11,691 bases of DNA from Actinomycetota bacterium. Lineage in GTDB: Bacteria; Actinomycetota; UBA4738. Below are positions 1 through 5,675 of this stretch, one piece after another. The notes beneath the pieces are model-generated. The model ran no database searches and was not told the DNA's origin. It saw only the letters and a program-made list of their open reading frames with translations. Within the stretch, counting starts at the first letter, position 1, and every line of letters starts with the position of its first letter. Both the position numbers and the translations under genes were made by a program. The stretch spans positions 1 to 11,691 of the forward strand of contig VAYG01000111.1 in the NCBI GenBank assembly GCA_005885015.1, written 5' to 3'.

Positions 1-249
1 CCCGACGCCGGCGGCGGCGGCTGTCTCGGCCATCTCCCGGATGATCTGGGGGGCTTCCGGAGGGACCTCGAGGGCCCGCTTGCTCGTGCGGAAGGCCGGG
101 TTGCGGATCGCATAGGACTGGATCTGCTCCCAGAAGAGCATCCCGGCGGCGCGGACCTCTTCGTAGAGATAGTCCGGGCCGGTCACCCGCAACAACAGGT
201 CCTGTACCGGGACGTCGAAATGCTCCAGCTTGCGCTTCAGCAGCCGCAT
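1..249 (-). CDS. UPF0280-family protein (ApbE-like fold), N-terminal part, cut by window edge
   Basis: The minus-strand frame from ATG at 249 stays open to base 1 and gives 83 residues. It is partial: the C-terminus lies outside the window. The end of the visible part, APQIIREMAETAAAAGVG, resembles the stretch in UPF0280 proteins that leads into their conserved GVGPMAAVAGA segment. The earlier part (DLLLRVTGPDYLYEEV, then a long helix and NPAFRTS) also fits that family in order and spacing. UPF0280 proteins belong to the ApbE-like superfamily and their biochemical role is not established. This ATG is the only start: the frame upstream closes at a stop at 289-291 with no other start codon. No clear Shine-Dalgarno precedes it, but a TAGCCT hexamer lies 10 bases upstream. 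It follows mnmA on the same strand with a 59-base gap. Family assignment is from recalled sequence patterns. Confidence 0.66.
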   Translation of the reverse strand, partial: MRLLKRKLEHFDVPVQDLLLRVTGPDYLYEEVRAAGMLFWEQIQSYAIRNPAFRTSKRALEVPPEAPQIIREMAETAAAAGVG

Positions 250-274
250 CTGGATCGAAAGGCTACACGCTGCC

Positions 275-293
275 GGTGACGCGACGCGTCACC
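275..293. promoter_or_regulatory. 19-base perfect palindrome between mnmA and the UPF0280 gene
   Basis: GGTGACGCG and CGCGTCACC are exact reverse complements around a single central A. The palindrome lies in the 59-base gap after the mnmA stop and before the UPF0280 start. On the minus strand it covers the expected -35 position of a possible promoter whose -10 is TAGCCT (260-265). That suggests an operator for a dimeric regulator. It could instead fold as a short hairpin ending the mnmA transcript, but the loop would be tiny and no T tract follows. The regulator is unknown. Confidence 0.5.
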
Positions 294-308
294 AACGCCC
301 GTATCCGG

Positions 309-1349
309 TCAACGGGTGGCTTCGAGGATGCGGCCCCCGCCCAGGACCTCGTCGCCCCGGTAGAACACGACGCTCTGGCCCGGGGCCACGCCGCGCTGGG
401 GCGCTCGGAACTCCACCCGGACCCCGTCGGCTCCCTTCGGCTCGACGACGGCCGGGACGTCCTCGCCCAGATACCGGAGACGGACGGACGCCTCGAATGG
501 CTCGGTCCCGGGAGATTCTCCCGCCACCCAGGAGACGCGGTCGGCTGCCAATCCTCCGCGGGCGAGGAGCTCGCCGGGGCCGACCACGACACGGTTGGCC
601 TCCGCGTCCACCTCCAGTACGTACGTCCGGGCCCCCGTCGAGATGCCCAGACCCCGGCGCTGGCCCACCGTGAACCGGAACGTCCCGTCGTGACGCCCCA
701 GGACGCGCCCGCCCGGGTCCACTACGGCCCCCTCGCGGACCAGGTCGGGTGCCCGTTCGGCCAGGAACTCCCCGTGGTCGGTCCCGGGGACGAAGCAGAC
801 CTCCTGCGAGTCGGCCTTGCCAGCAACGGGCAGGCCCAGTCGCCGGGCGTGGGCCCGGGTCTCATCCTTCGTCTGGTCCCCCACGGGGAACAGGGCACGG
901 CGAAGCTGCTCCTGCCCCAGCACGTGCAGGACCCATCGGCCGGCTCCGTCGCGCCACGTCCGCGCGTAGTGCCCGGTGGCGACGTGGTCGAGCCCCAGCC
1001 GGTCCGCCCGGTCGAGGAAGGCCCTGAACTTGATGTGCTCGTTGCAGCGGACGCACGGGTTCGGCGTCCGGCCGGCGCGGTGCTCGGCGTAGAAGTCGGC
1101 CAGCACGGTGCGCTCGAATTCCACGTTCATGTCGACGACCTCGAAGTCGAACCCGACGGTGGCGGCGACGGCGGCCGCGTCGGTCTCGGCGATCGGCCCG
1201 CAGCACCCGTGGTCGACGCCTTCGAGATGGACGAGCTTCATGTGGGAGCCCAGCACACGGTAGCCCCGCTCGTGCAGCAGGGCCGCGGCCACGGAGGAGT
1301 CCACTCCCCCGCTCATGGCGACGAGTACCGATGGCTTCGGGGACATCAC
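309..1349 (-). CDS. mnmA: tRNA-specific 2-thiouridylase MnmA, with an internal gap
   Basis: MnmA is the cytoplasmic enzyme that uses ATP and relayed persulfide sulfur to thiolate U34 of Lys, Glu and Gln tRNAs. The 346-residue product has the PP-loop SGGVDSS (13-19), a GCC segment (48-50), TPNPCVRCN (95-103) with the likely catalytic Cys102, GHYAR (126-130), and the second catalytic cysteine, Cys185, in SQEVCFVPG. GQRRGLG (229-235) marks the central domain, and a C-terminal barrel region follows. Between Trp139 and Val140 the family's KDQSY motif is absent. Cys102-Cys185 spacing is 83 residues, against 97 in the E. coli enzyme (Cys102-Cys199), so about 14 residues are missing in frame. The start is GTG at 1349, 5 bases after a TACGCT hexamer; the next codon (1346) is ATG and equally possible. 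It is divergent from etfB. The identity is certain; whether it is active is not. Confidence 0.95.
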   Translation of the reverse strand: MMSPKPSVLVAMSGGVDSSVAAALLHERGYRVLGSHMKLVHLEGVDHGCCGPIAETDAAAVAATVGFDFEVVDMNVEFERTVLADFYAEHRAGRTPNPCVRCNEHIKFRAFLDRADRLGLDHVATGHYARTWRDGAGRWVLHVLGQEQLRRALFPVGDQTKDETRAHARRLGLPVAGKADSQEVCFVPGTDHGEFLAERAPDLVREGAVVDPGGRVLGRHDGTFRFTVGQRRGLGISTGARTYVLEVDAEANRVVVGPGELLARGGLAADRVSWVAGESPGTEPFEASVRLRYLGEDVPAVVEPKGADGVRVEFRAPQRGVAPGQSVVFYRGDEVLGGGRILEATR

Positions 1350-1354
1350 GGGCG

Positions 1355-1360
1355 AGCGTA
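1355..1360 (-). promoter_or_regulatory. Probable -10 element of mnmA (leaderless start)
   Basis: TACGCT on the minus strand fits TANNNT and ends 5 bases before the GTG at 1349 and 8 before the ATG at 1346. No Shine-Dalgarno lies upstream of either codon. A transcript starting at or next to the start codon is the simplest reading. No convincing -35 was seen. Confidence 0.45.
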
Positions 1361-1438
1361 GCAGCGTCCCACAACCGGCCGGTCAGGTTTCCGGACGCAC
1401 CCTTCGTGGTATCTGGGATGCGGTCACGAACCAGCCGA

Positions 1439-1444
1439 TAGGAT
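1439..1444 (+). promoter_or_regulatory. Probable -10 element of the etfBA operon
   Basis: TAGGAT fits TANNNT and ends 9 bases before the ATG at 1454. Its spacing puts the likely transcript start at about 1451-1454, so the messenger would have almost no leader. This supports the ATG at 1454 over the GTG at 1445, which would lie upstream of the transcript start. No clear -35 was seen. Confidence 0.42.
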
Positions 1445-1453
1445 GTGCATTCC

Positions 1454-2192
1454 ATGAACGTGGTCGTCTTCGTGAAGTACATCCCCAACCCCGAGGGAAC
1501 GCCGAAGCTCGGCGAGGACTTCCGGCTGGTGCGCGAGGGCGTCGAGGGCGGCCTGGACCCCGGCGACGAGCACGGCGTCGAAGCGGCGCTCCAGCTCGCC
1601 GAGCAGACCGGCGGTGAGGTCACCGTGGTCAGCATGGGGCCCGAGCCAGCCGTCGGCGCGGTACGCAGGGCGTTGTCCATGGGCGCCCACAAAGGGGTCC
1701 TCATCACCGACGACGCGCTGAAGGGCGCGGACGTCCTGGCCACGGCGAGGGTTCTGGCCGGGACGGTCAAGCGGCAGGACTTCGACCTGATCCTGGCCGG
1801 AGTCGAGTCCACCGACGGCTACACGGGGACCTTGCCCATGGCCGTGGCGGAATTGCTGGGCATCCCCTGCGCCACGTTCGCCCGCAGCCTGGAACACAAG
1901 GACGGATCCATCCGCATCGAGCGCCAGACCGAGATGGGCTACGACGTGGTGGAGTGCTCGCTCCCCGCCCTGGTGCTACCCGACGCTCAAGGGAATCATG
2001 CAGGCGAAGCAGAAGCCCACCGACACCCTGGCGCTGTCCGACCTCGGTCTGTCCACGGAGGAGGTCAAGGCCACCCAGGAGGTCATGGGCGTGGAACCCG
2101 TGCCCGCCAAGGAGGGCGGAGAGATCGTGGAGGATCCGGGCGAGGCTCCCTCTCGGGTCGTCGAGTTCCTGACCAAGGCCAAGGTGATCTGA
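1454..2192 (+). pseudogene. etfB: Electron transfer flavoprotein subunit beta (EtfB/FixA), frameshifted with a short internal deletion
   Basis: EtfB pairs with EtfA to carry electrons from acyl-CoA and similar dehydrogenases to the respiratory chain. The first frame (1454-1975) encodes 174 residues: MNVVVFVKYIPNP, then RRALSMGAHKGVL (71-83), then GVESTDGYTGTLP (116-128), ending CSLPALV. The reading then has to shift by +1. Bases 1977-2192 encode 71 residues starting YPTLKGIMQAKQKP and ending VVEFLTKAKVI. In recalled relatives these parts are joined by about ten residues containing NEPR, which are absent here, so the best model is a deletion of about 29 bases. Unshifted, the first frame runs on as unrelated sequence to 2266 and into etfA. 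The join gives 245 residues against roughly 255-266 in relatives. ATG 1454 was chosen because it matches family N-termini. The stop is one base before etfA. Confidence 0.9.
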
Positions 2193-2193
2193 C

Positions 2194-3159
2194 ATGCCCG
2201 GCGTGTGGGTCTACGCGGAGGTATCGCCCGACGGCGCCGTGGAGCCGGGCGCCCTGGAGAACCTGACCAAGGCGAGAGGGCTCGGATCGTCGGTGGCCGC
2301 TGTCGCCCTTGGGCCTGGAGCGACCAAGGCGGCCGAGACGGCCGGCCGGTTCGGCGCCGAGACGCTGTACGCCAGCGACGACCAGGTCTTCGCGGACTAC
2401 ATCGCCCAGCCGGCGGCCCACGCGCTGCACCAGCTGGTGCAGCAGCATCAACCTGAGGTCGTCCTGTTCTCCCTGACGTACGACTCCCGGGACGTGGCGG
2501 GACGCCTCCAGGCCAAGACCGGCTCGACGCTCATGGCCAACGCCACGGACCTGCTGGGCCCGGACTACGCGCAGACCCAGATCTTCGGCGGCTCGCAGAT
2601 CGTCGACGTGACCCTCCCGGGACCCAATCCGAAGCTGGTGATCACCCGCCCGAAGTCGTTCCAGGCCGAGCCCGCCGGCGGAGGGCCGGCCAAGGTCGAG
2701 CCCGTCCAGGTGGAGATCCCCGACGAGCTCAAGAAGGCGCATCGCCTGGAGCGCCAGGAGCAAGCCGCGTCCGGGCCGAAGATGGAGGAGGCGAAGGTCG
2801 TCATCGCCGGCGGCCGCGGGCTCCAGCAGGCCGAGAACTTCAAGTTGCTCGACGAGCTCGCCGCAGCTCTCGGCAACGCCGCGGTCGGCGCCTCGCGTGC
2901 GGTGGTGGACGCGGGGTGGGTTCCCTACGCCATGCAGATCGGACAGACGGGCAAGACCGTCTCTCCCGAGCTGTACATCGCCGTCGGGATCAGCGGCGCA
3001 ATCCAGCACCTGGTGGGGATGAAGACGGCCAAGCGCATCATCGCCATCAACAAGGACAAGGACGCTCCCATCTTCCAGTACGCCGACCTCGGCATCGTCG
3101 GCGACGCGCTGAAGATCGTCCCCGAGATCACCGCCGCCATCCGGGCGAAGAAGGGCTGA
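2194..3159 (+). CDS. etfA: Electron transfer flavoprotein subunit alpha (EtfA/FixB)
   Basis: EtfA is the FAD-binding partner of EtfB in the soluble heterodimer that takes electrons from acyl-CoA dehydrogenases. The 321-residue product is full length. Residues 1-190 form the N-terminal domain, with YDSRDVAGRL (96-105) and IFGGSQIVDV (130-139). The C-terminal FAD domain has GGRGL (206-210), GASRAVVDAGW (232-242), QTGKTVSPELYIA (251-263), GISGAIQH (265-272) and IAINKD (283-288), all in the expected order and spacing. No gap is seen, unlike the adjacent etfB. The ATG lies one base after the etfB stop, so the two are co-transcribed and probably translationally coupled. Only a weak AAGGTGAT precedes the start. 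Confidence 0.97.
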   Translation: MPGVWVYAEVSPDGAVEPGALENLTKARGLGSSVAAVALGPGATKAAETAGRFGAETLYASDDQVFADYIAQPAAHALHQLVQQHQPEVVLFSLTYDSRDVAGRLQAKTGSTLMANATDLLGPDYAQTQIFGGSQIVDVTLPGPNPKLVITRPKSFQAEPAGGGPAKVEPVQVEIPDELKKAHRLERQEQAASGPKMEEAKVVIAGGRGLQQAENFKLLDELAAALGNAAVGASRAVVDAGWVPYAMQIGQTGKTVSPELYIAVGISGAIQHLVGMKTAKRIIAINKDKDAPIFQYADLGIVGDALKIVPEITAAIRAKKG

Positions 3160-3168
3160 CCGCACTCG

Positions 3169-3174
3169 CATAAT
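3169..3174 (+). promoter_or_regulatory. Probable -10 element of the lipoprotein gene (leaderless)
   Basis: CATAAT, close to the TATAAT consensus, ends exactly 6 bases before the ATG at 3181. There is no Shine-Dalgarno in the 21-base gap after etfA. The small gene could therefore be transcribed on its own as a leaderless messenger as well as by read-through from etfBA. Confidence 0.42.
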
Positions 3175-3180
3175 CGGGGC

Positions 3181-3630
3181 ATGCGCCCACGAGCCCCCCT
3201 GCTGGTCGTCGCGTCGCTCGTCGTGCTCGCGACGGGAGCGTGCACGAGCCCGCCGCGGCACCGGGGTGCCCAGCAGTGGTCCCGGCCACCGACCACCTCT
3301 CCACCGTCGCAACGGACCGGCCTTCCGCCGATCCCGCAAGCGAGCGGTGGCGGAGGCCCCAACCAGCCGCCGCTGGTGTGGATCGGGGGGATCCTCACCA
3401 AGGTCAGCAGCGACCGCTTGGTCTTGAAGGAGTCCGTCGGCTCGGTGGTGACCCTGCACCGGCTCGGAGGAGGGGCCACGACATTCTTTCGGGCGGTCGC
3501 GGGAGCGTGGGCTCGGCAGGCCAAGCCGTCGCCGCGGGCAGGCGACCCCGCCTGCGTCGAGACGCTCCTGGACGGCAAGACGCTGCTGGCGCTTCGCGTC
3601 TTCCTGGGCGCAGGCTGCGGCCCGGCCTGA
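3181..3630 (+). CDS. Putative secreted lipoprotein of unknown function
   Basis: The 149-residue product begins MRPRAPLLVVASLVVLATGAC: two arginines, a hydrophobic core of about 14 residues, and a lipobox-like end at Cys21. The -3 residue is Thr rather than Leu, so the lipobox is imperfect. Residues 22-65 are rich in Pro, Ser and Gly, as in an extended linker beyond the membrane. The rest (66-149) reads as a small beta-rich domain (VWIGGILTKVSSDRLVLKE) with two Cys (125 and 146) that could form a disulfide outside the cell. I recognise no family. It starts 21 bases after etfA, but nothing ties it to ETF function. A strong hairpin sits on its stop codon. Frame, composition and signal sequence make the gene credible. 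Confidence 0.62.
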   Translation: MRPRAPLLVVASLVVLATGACTSPPRHRGAQQWSRPPTTSPPSQRTGLPPIPQASGGGGPNQPPLVWIGGILTKVSSDRLVLKESVGSVVTLHRLGGGATTFFRAVAGAWARQAKPSPRAGDPACVETLLDGKTLLALRVFLGAGCGPA

Positions 3631-3642
3631 GCTCGGCCGGGC
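3620..3642 (+). terminator. GC-rich hairpin at the end of the lipoprotein gene
   Basis: GCCCGGCC and GGCCGGGC form a perfect 8-base-pair stem around a 7-base loop (TGAGCTC) that contains the stop codon. No T tract follows, so this is not a classical intrinsic terminator. Its position at the end of the etfBA-lipoprotein group and before a new promoter suggests transcription termination or 3' end protection. Confidence 0.45.
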
Positions 3643-3825
3643 GAGGATGGCTATCGATTCGAGCAATTCCCGAGGGCCCGGCTGACCGTCTCGGGAGGCC
3701 CTACGTCGGCCCGCTGTCCGAGCCGACGGCCAGGCGCCGGCTCCAAAGAGGCCCCTCGGGGAGGCCCGTCCACCCGGTCCGACCAGGGCAATCAAGATTT
3801 TTTCAGGACCCCCTCGATCTGCCTG

Positions 3826-3831
3826 TACTCT
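3826..3831 (+). promoter_or_regulatory. Probable -10 element of the HExxH gene (leaderless)
   Basis: TACTCT fits TANNNT and ends 7 bases before the GTG at 3839. No Shine-Dalgarno is present. An AT-rich run with six T (3798-3803) lies about where a -35 would be, but no good hexamer is seen. Confidence 0.42.
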
Positions 3832-3838
3832 CGCGGGG

Positions 3839-4291
3839 GTGAGGCTCGCTTCCCTGGTGCCAGGCCTCCCCGCCGGGCGCGTTCGGCAGATGCTCGCCGG
3901 ACTCCCAAACGCGACCGGCTATGACATCGTGGTCAAGCCCCTCCGGTACCGGAAGACCCCCCACCTGGCCGCCTGGACCGAGTTCGAGATCCACCGGATC
4001 ACCCTCCAGCTTCCCGAGCCCTTCCTCCCGTTCGGGGAGATCATCCCGTACGGAGCGAAGCGCCTGCCCGGCAAGGGGATTCGCTTCGTCTGGCTCTCGG
4101 ACGGGGTGACCTTCCGGCGTCCCCGGGAGGTCCTGCGCTTCCTGTACCTGCACGAGTACATGCACTGGTACCTCCGGGAGCGGCGGGGCGAGCGGTCGGC
4201 CGCGGAGACCGCCTGCGACCGGTTCGCCCTCCGCAACTATCGCCGGCCCCTGGTGACGGAGGCCGACGCGCGGGCGGCGCTCAGGCGGTAG
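3839..4291 (+). CDS. Small HExxH protein, putative zinc metallopeptidase
   Basis: The 150-residue product has HEYMH at 105-109 within a predicted helix (REVLRFLYLHEYMHWYLRE), the zincin signature in which two His bind zinc and Glu is the catalytic base. About 14 residues on, AAETACDRFALRN (121-133) offers Glu123 or Asp127 as third ligand, an arrangement like that of small gluzincin-type domains. Residues 28-92 look like a beta-sheet region (FEIHRITLQLPEPF). No signal peptide or membrane segment is seen, so it should be cytoplasmic. I do not recognise a named family and peptidase activity is inferred from the motif. The start is GTG at 3839, supported by the leaderless promoter. The cupin gene follows after 12 bases, so the two are probably one transcript. 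Confidence 0.72.
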   Translation: MRLASLVPGLPAGRVRQMLAGLPNATGYDIVVKPLRYRKTPHLAAWTEFEIHRITLQLPEPFLPFGEIIPYGAKRLPGKGIRFVWLSDGVTFRRPREVLRFLYLHEYMHWYLRERRGERSAAETACDRFALRNYRRPLVTEADARAALRR

Positions 4292-4303
4292 CCTGGGCCG
4301 GTC

Positions 4304-4687
4304 ATGGCCGACTCAGTCCGGCTGGTCCGATCCAACGAGCTGGTCCCCGGCCAACCGACTCCCGGGATGAACCGATTGGAAGCGTTCGCTTCTGGCTCGC
4401 TGTGGGCCGGAATGGTTCGAACCGAACCCGGGATGGTCTCGGGATGGCACCATCACGGCGATCACCATTCGATCATTCACATGGTCGTTGGAACGATGCG
4501 AATGGAATCGGGTCCGGGCGGTGGTGACGTCGCGGAAGCAGGTCCGGGCGACTTCTTCCACATCCCGCCGATGGCCATCCATCGGGAGAGCAACCCCGGG
4601 AGTGACGAGGCCTCCGGCGTGGTCGTCCGGTTCGGGACCGGCGACGTGGTGGTCAACGTGGACGGTCCGGAGGGCTCGAGCGGGTGA
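4304..4687 (+). CDS. Cupin-domain protein (single small beta-barrel)
   Basis: The 127-residue product matches a single cupin_2 barrel. Motif 1 is GWHHHGDHHSIIHMVVG (47-63), with His49-51 and His54-55 as candidate metal ligands. Motif 2 is GDFFHIPPMAIHRESNP (82-98), with His93 as the further ligand. This fits a cytoplasmic metal-binding cupin; the substrate cannot be told, and dioxygenase, isomerase or sensor roles are all possible. The final strand is VVVRFG (106-111). It lies 12 bases after the HExxH gene and overlaps the next start by four bases (GTGA), so the three form a probable operon. No strong Shine-Dalgarno precedes the ATG. Confidence 0.85.
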   Translation: MADSVRLVRSNELVPGQPTPGMNRLEAFASGSLWAGMVRTEPGMVSGWHHHGDHHSIIHMVVGTMRMESGPGGGDVAEAGPGDFFHIPPMAIHRESNPGSDEASGVVVRFGTGDVVVNVDGPEGSSG

Positions 4688-4926
4688 GGCGTCCACACAA
4701 GGAGAACATCTCCACGGTCCATCTCGGGCAGTACACGCGCGAGACCGCCAACGAGATCGCCGGCGAGCTCGAACGTGCCGGCATCGTGTGGTGGTACAAG
4801 GAGCCCGGCTACGTCAGCCAGGTGTGGGAGTTCGGGGTTCGGCTCTTCGTCGACAAGACCCGACTGGCCGAGGCGAAAGAGATCTCGGAGCGCATCGTCA
4901 AGGAACGCAACCCGCAACAGGGTTAG
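4684..4926 (+). CDS. Small DUF2007-like protein
   Basis: The 80-residue product starts at a GTG that overlaps the cupin stop (GTGA), which implies translational coupling. Its layout is a beta strand (ISTVHLGQY, 9-17), a helix (RETANEIAGELERAGI, 19-34), an aromatic strand region (VWWYKEPGY, 35-43), a strand (GVRLFVD, 51-57) and a final helix (LAEAKEISERIV). This beta-alpha-beta-beta-alpha order and the ELERAGI pattern resemble DUF2007 domains (putative signal-transducing or metal-related small proteins). The similarity is judged by eye and is weak. The function is unknown. The coupling with the cupin suggests a shared pathway. Confidence 0.68.
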   Translation: MRRPHKENISTVHLGQYTRETANEIAGELERAGIVWWYKEPGYVSQVWEFGVRLFVDKTRLAEAKEISERIVKERNPQQG

Positions 4927-4937
4927 CCGAAGCATGA

Positions 4938-4966
4938 TTGTTTCGGCTTGCACAAGTGCGGATACT
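4938..4966 (+). promoter_or_regulatory. Probable promoter of the 92-residue orphan gene
   Basis: TTGTTT (4938-4943) and GATACT (4961-4966) are 17 bases apart, the usual -35/-10 spacing, and the -10 ends 7 bases before the ATG at 4974. This is the best two-part promoter I see in the window. It supports the ATG at 4974 over the TTG at 4938 and implies a leaderless transcript. Confidence 0.5.
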
Positions 4967-4973
4967 CAGATCC

Positions 4974-5252
4974 ATGAATCCGCGGGAACAAGCGGGAACA
5001 AGCCACGAGACCGTGGGAATCGACAAGCTCCTCTCATTCTTGAAGCTACTTGGCGCCCATACTTTGACCTACGACCTGCGGGTTGACAGACCGGAAGCGG
5101 TTTTGGTCATGGTCTACGTCCCGGGTCATCGTTATGAGGTCGAGTTCTTCGGGGATGGTCATGTAGAGGTTGAGCGGTTCACAAGCCCGGGCGACATCAA
5201 GGGGGAGGAAGCACTCGAGGAGATCTTGTCCTTCGGCGAGCCATCTACTTGA
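4974..5252 (+). CDS. Conserved-looking hypothetical small protein (92 residues)
   Basis: From ATG 4974 the product has 92 residues. Residues 17-29 (IDKLLSFLKLLGA) look helical, followed by strands LTYDLRV (32-38), AVLVMVYVPG (43-52) and YEVEFFGDGHVEVERF (54-69), and a short acidic helix EEALEEILSF (78-87). An alternating-hydrophobic beta sheet with flanking helices suggests a real folded small protein. I recognise no family; a role as an immunity or binding protein is possible but unsupported. The open frame extends up to a TTG at 4938, but that lies inside the -35 element. The DNA here is visibly less GC-rich than neighbouring genes. It converges on the next small gene, 32 bases away. Confidence 0.55.
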   Translation: MNPREQAGTSHETVGIDKLLSFLKLLGAHTLTYDLRVDRPEAVLVMVYVPGHRYEVEFFGDGHVEVERFTSPGDIKGEEALEEILSFGEPST

Positions 5253-5284
5253 CGTTGCTGCCCAGCTAATAGGTGGTTAGTAGG

Positions 5285-5494
5285 TCAGGTTGATCGAGGT
5301 CGACCCTGGATTTCGAATCGCCGGACGATCAGATCTGCAATTACCTCTGCTGTCTCGCGTACCCCGTTCGGATTATCCAGCCGATGAACGCTGATTCGAA
5401 GACCAAGCTCTTCGGCGATCGTGTTGACGAGCCGGTCGAAGGTGGCCTGGGGAAGCCGACCATCCGGGGTCATTGGCACATCGGTTGTACTCAT
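5285..5494 (-). CDS. Hypothetical small protein (69 residues)
   Basis: The ATG at 5494 is preceded by a strong Shine-Dalgarno (GGGGAGGAA, about 3 bases before the start), one of the few in the window, so this start is preferred to the longer frame open to 5533. The product begins MSTTDVPMTPDGRLP, then has an amphipathic helix (TFDRLVNTIAEELGL), a strand (RISVHRLD), and a second helix (VRETAEVIADLIVRRFEI). No family is recognised. It is soluble, without Cys or His clusters. It converges with the 92-residue gene and lies downstream of the MBL-fold gene on the same strand after about 180 bases. Its composition is less GC-rich than the core genes. Confidence 0.5.
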   Translation of the reverse strand: MSTTDVPMTPDGRLPQATFDRLVNTIAEELGLRISVHRLDNPNGVRETAEVIADLIVRRFEIQGRPRST

Positions 5495-5583
5495 GAGTTC
5501 CTCCCCGCATTGACCGCTCAGGCAAGCGCCCAAGGGACTCTAGCCCGCTGACCGCTGAGATCGTTGGCGAGGCGACGGGCGAG

Positions 5584-5600
5584 GAGAAGCCCAGCTTCTC
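5584..5600. other. Hairpin in the gap after the MBL-fold gene
   Basis: GAGAAGC and GCTTCTC form a perfect 7-base-pair stem with a 3-base loop (CCA). It lies about 75 bases beyond the stop of the MBL-fold gene in the 181-base gap before the 69-residue gene. It could end the MBL transcript, but no T tract follows on either strand. I see no gene in this gap. Confidence 0.3.
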
Positions 5601-5675
5601 TGGAGCTCAGCCAGTACCAAGCCCTTTGCTCGCCAGAGTTGCCCCCGCCTGTGGAAGGAGTCGCCTCATCTGTAG

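Noticed and set aside
276..1361. 361-codon open frame on the + strand opposite mnmA
   Set aside because: It is the antisense shadow of mnmA, common in GC-rich DNA. The protein has no recognisable domain, whereas the opposite strand encodes clear MnmA motifs.
1965..1985. Programmed +1 ribosomal frameshift in etfB
   Set aside because: The change of phase coincides with missing conserved residues, which slippage cannot restore, and there is no known slippery codon or stop at the site.
2083..3795. 570-codon open frame on the - strand across etfB, etfA and the lipoprotein gene
   Set aside because: It is long but is the complement of well-conserved etfA, with an Arg/Leu/Asp-rich low-complexity translation and no family resemblance.
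3796..3803. Six-T run as an intrinsic terminator
   Set aside because: No convincing stem lies immediately upstream, and the run is better placed as part of the HExxH gene promoter.
5253..5284. Terminator between the two convergent small genes
   Set aside because: Only a four-base stem (CTAA/TTAG) can be drawn, too weak to call.
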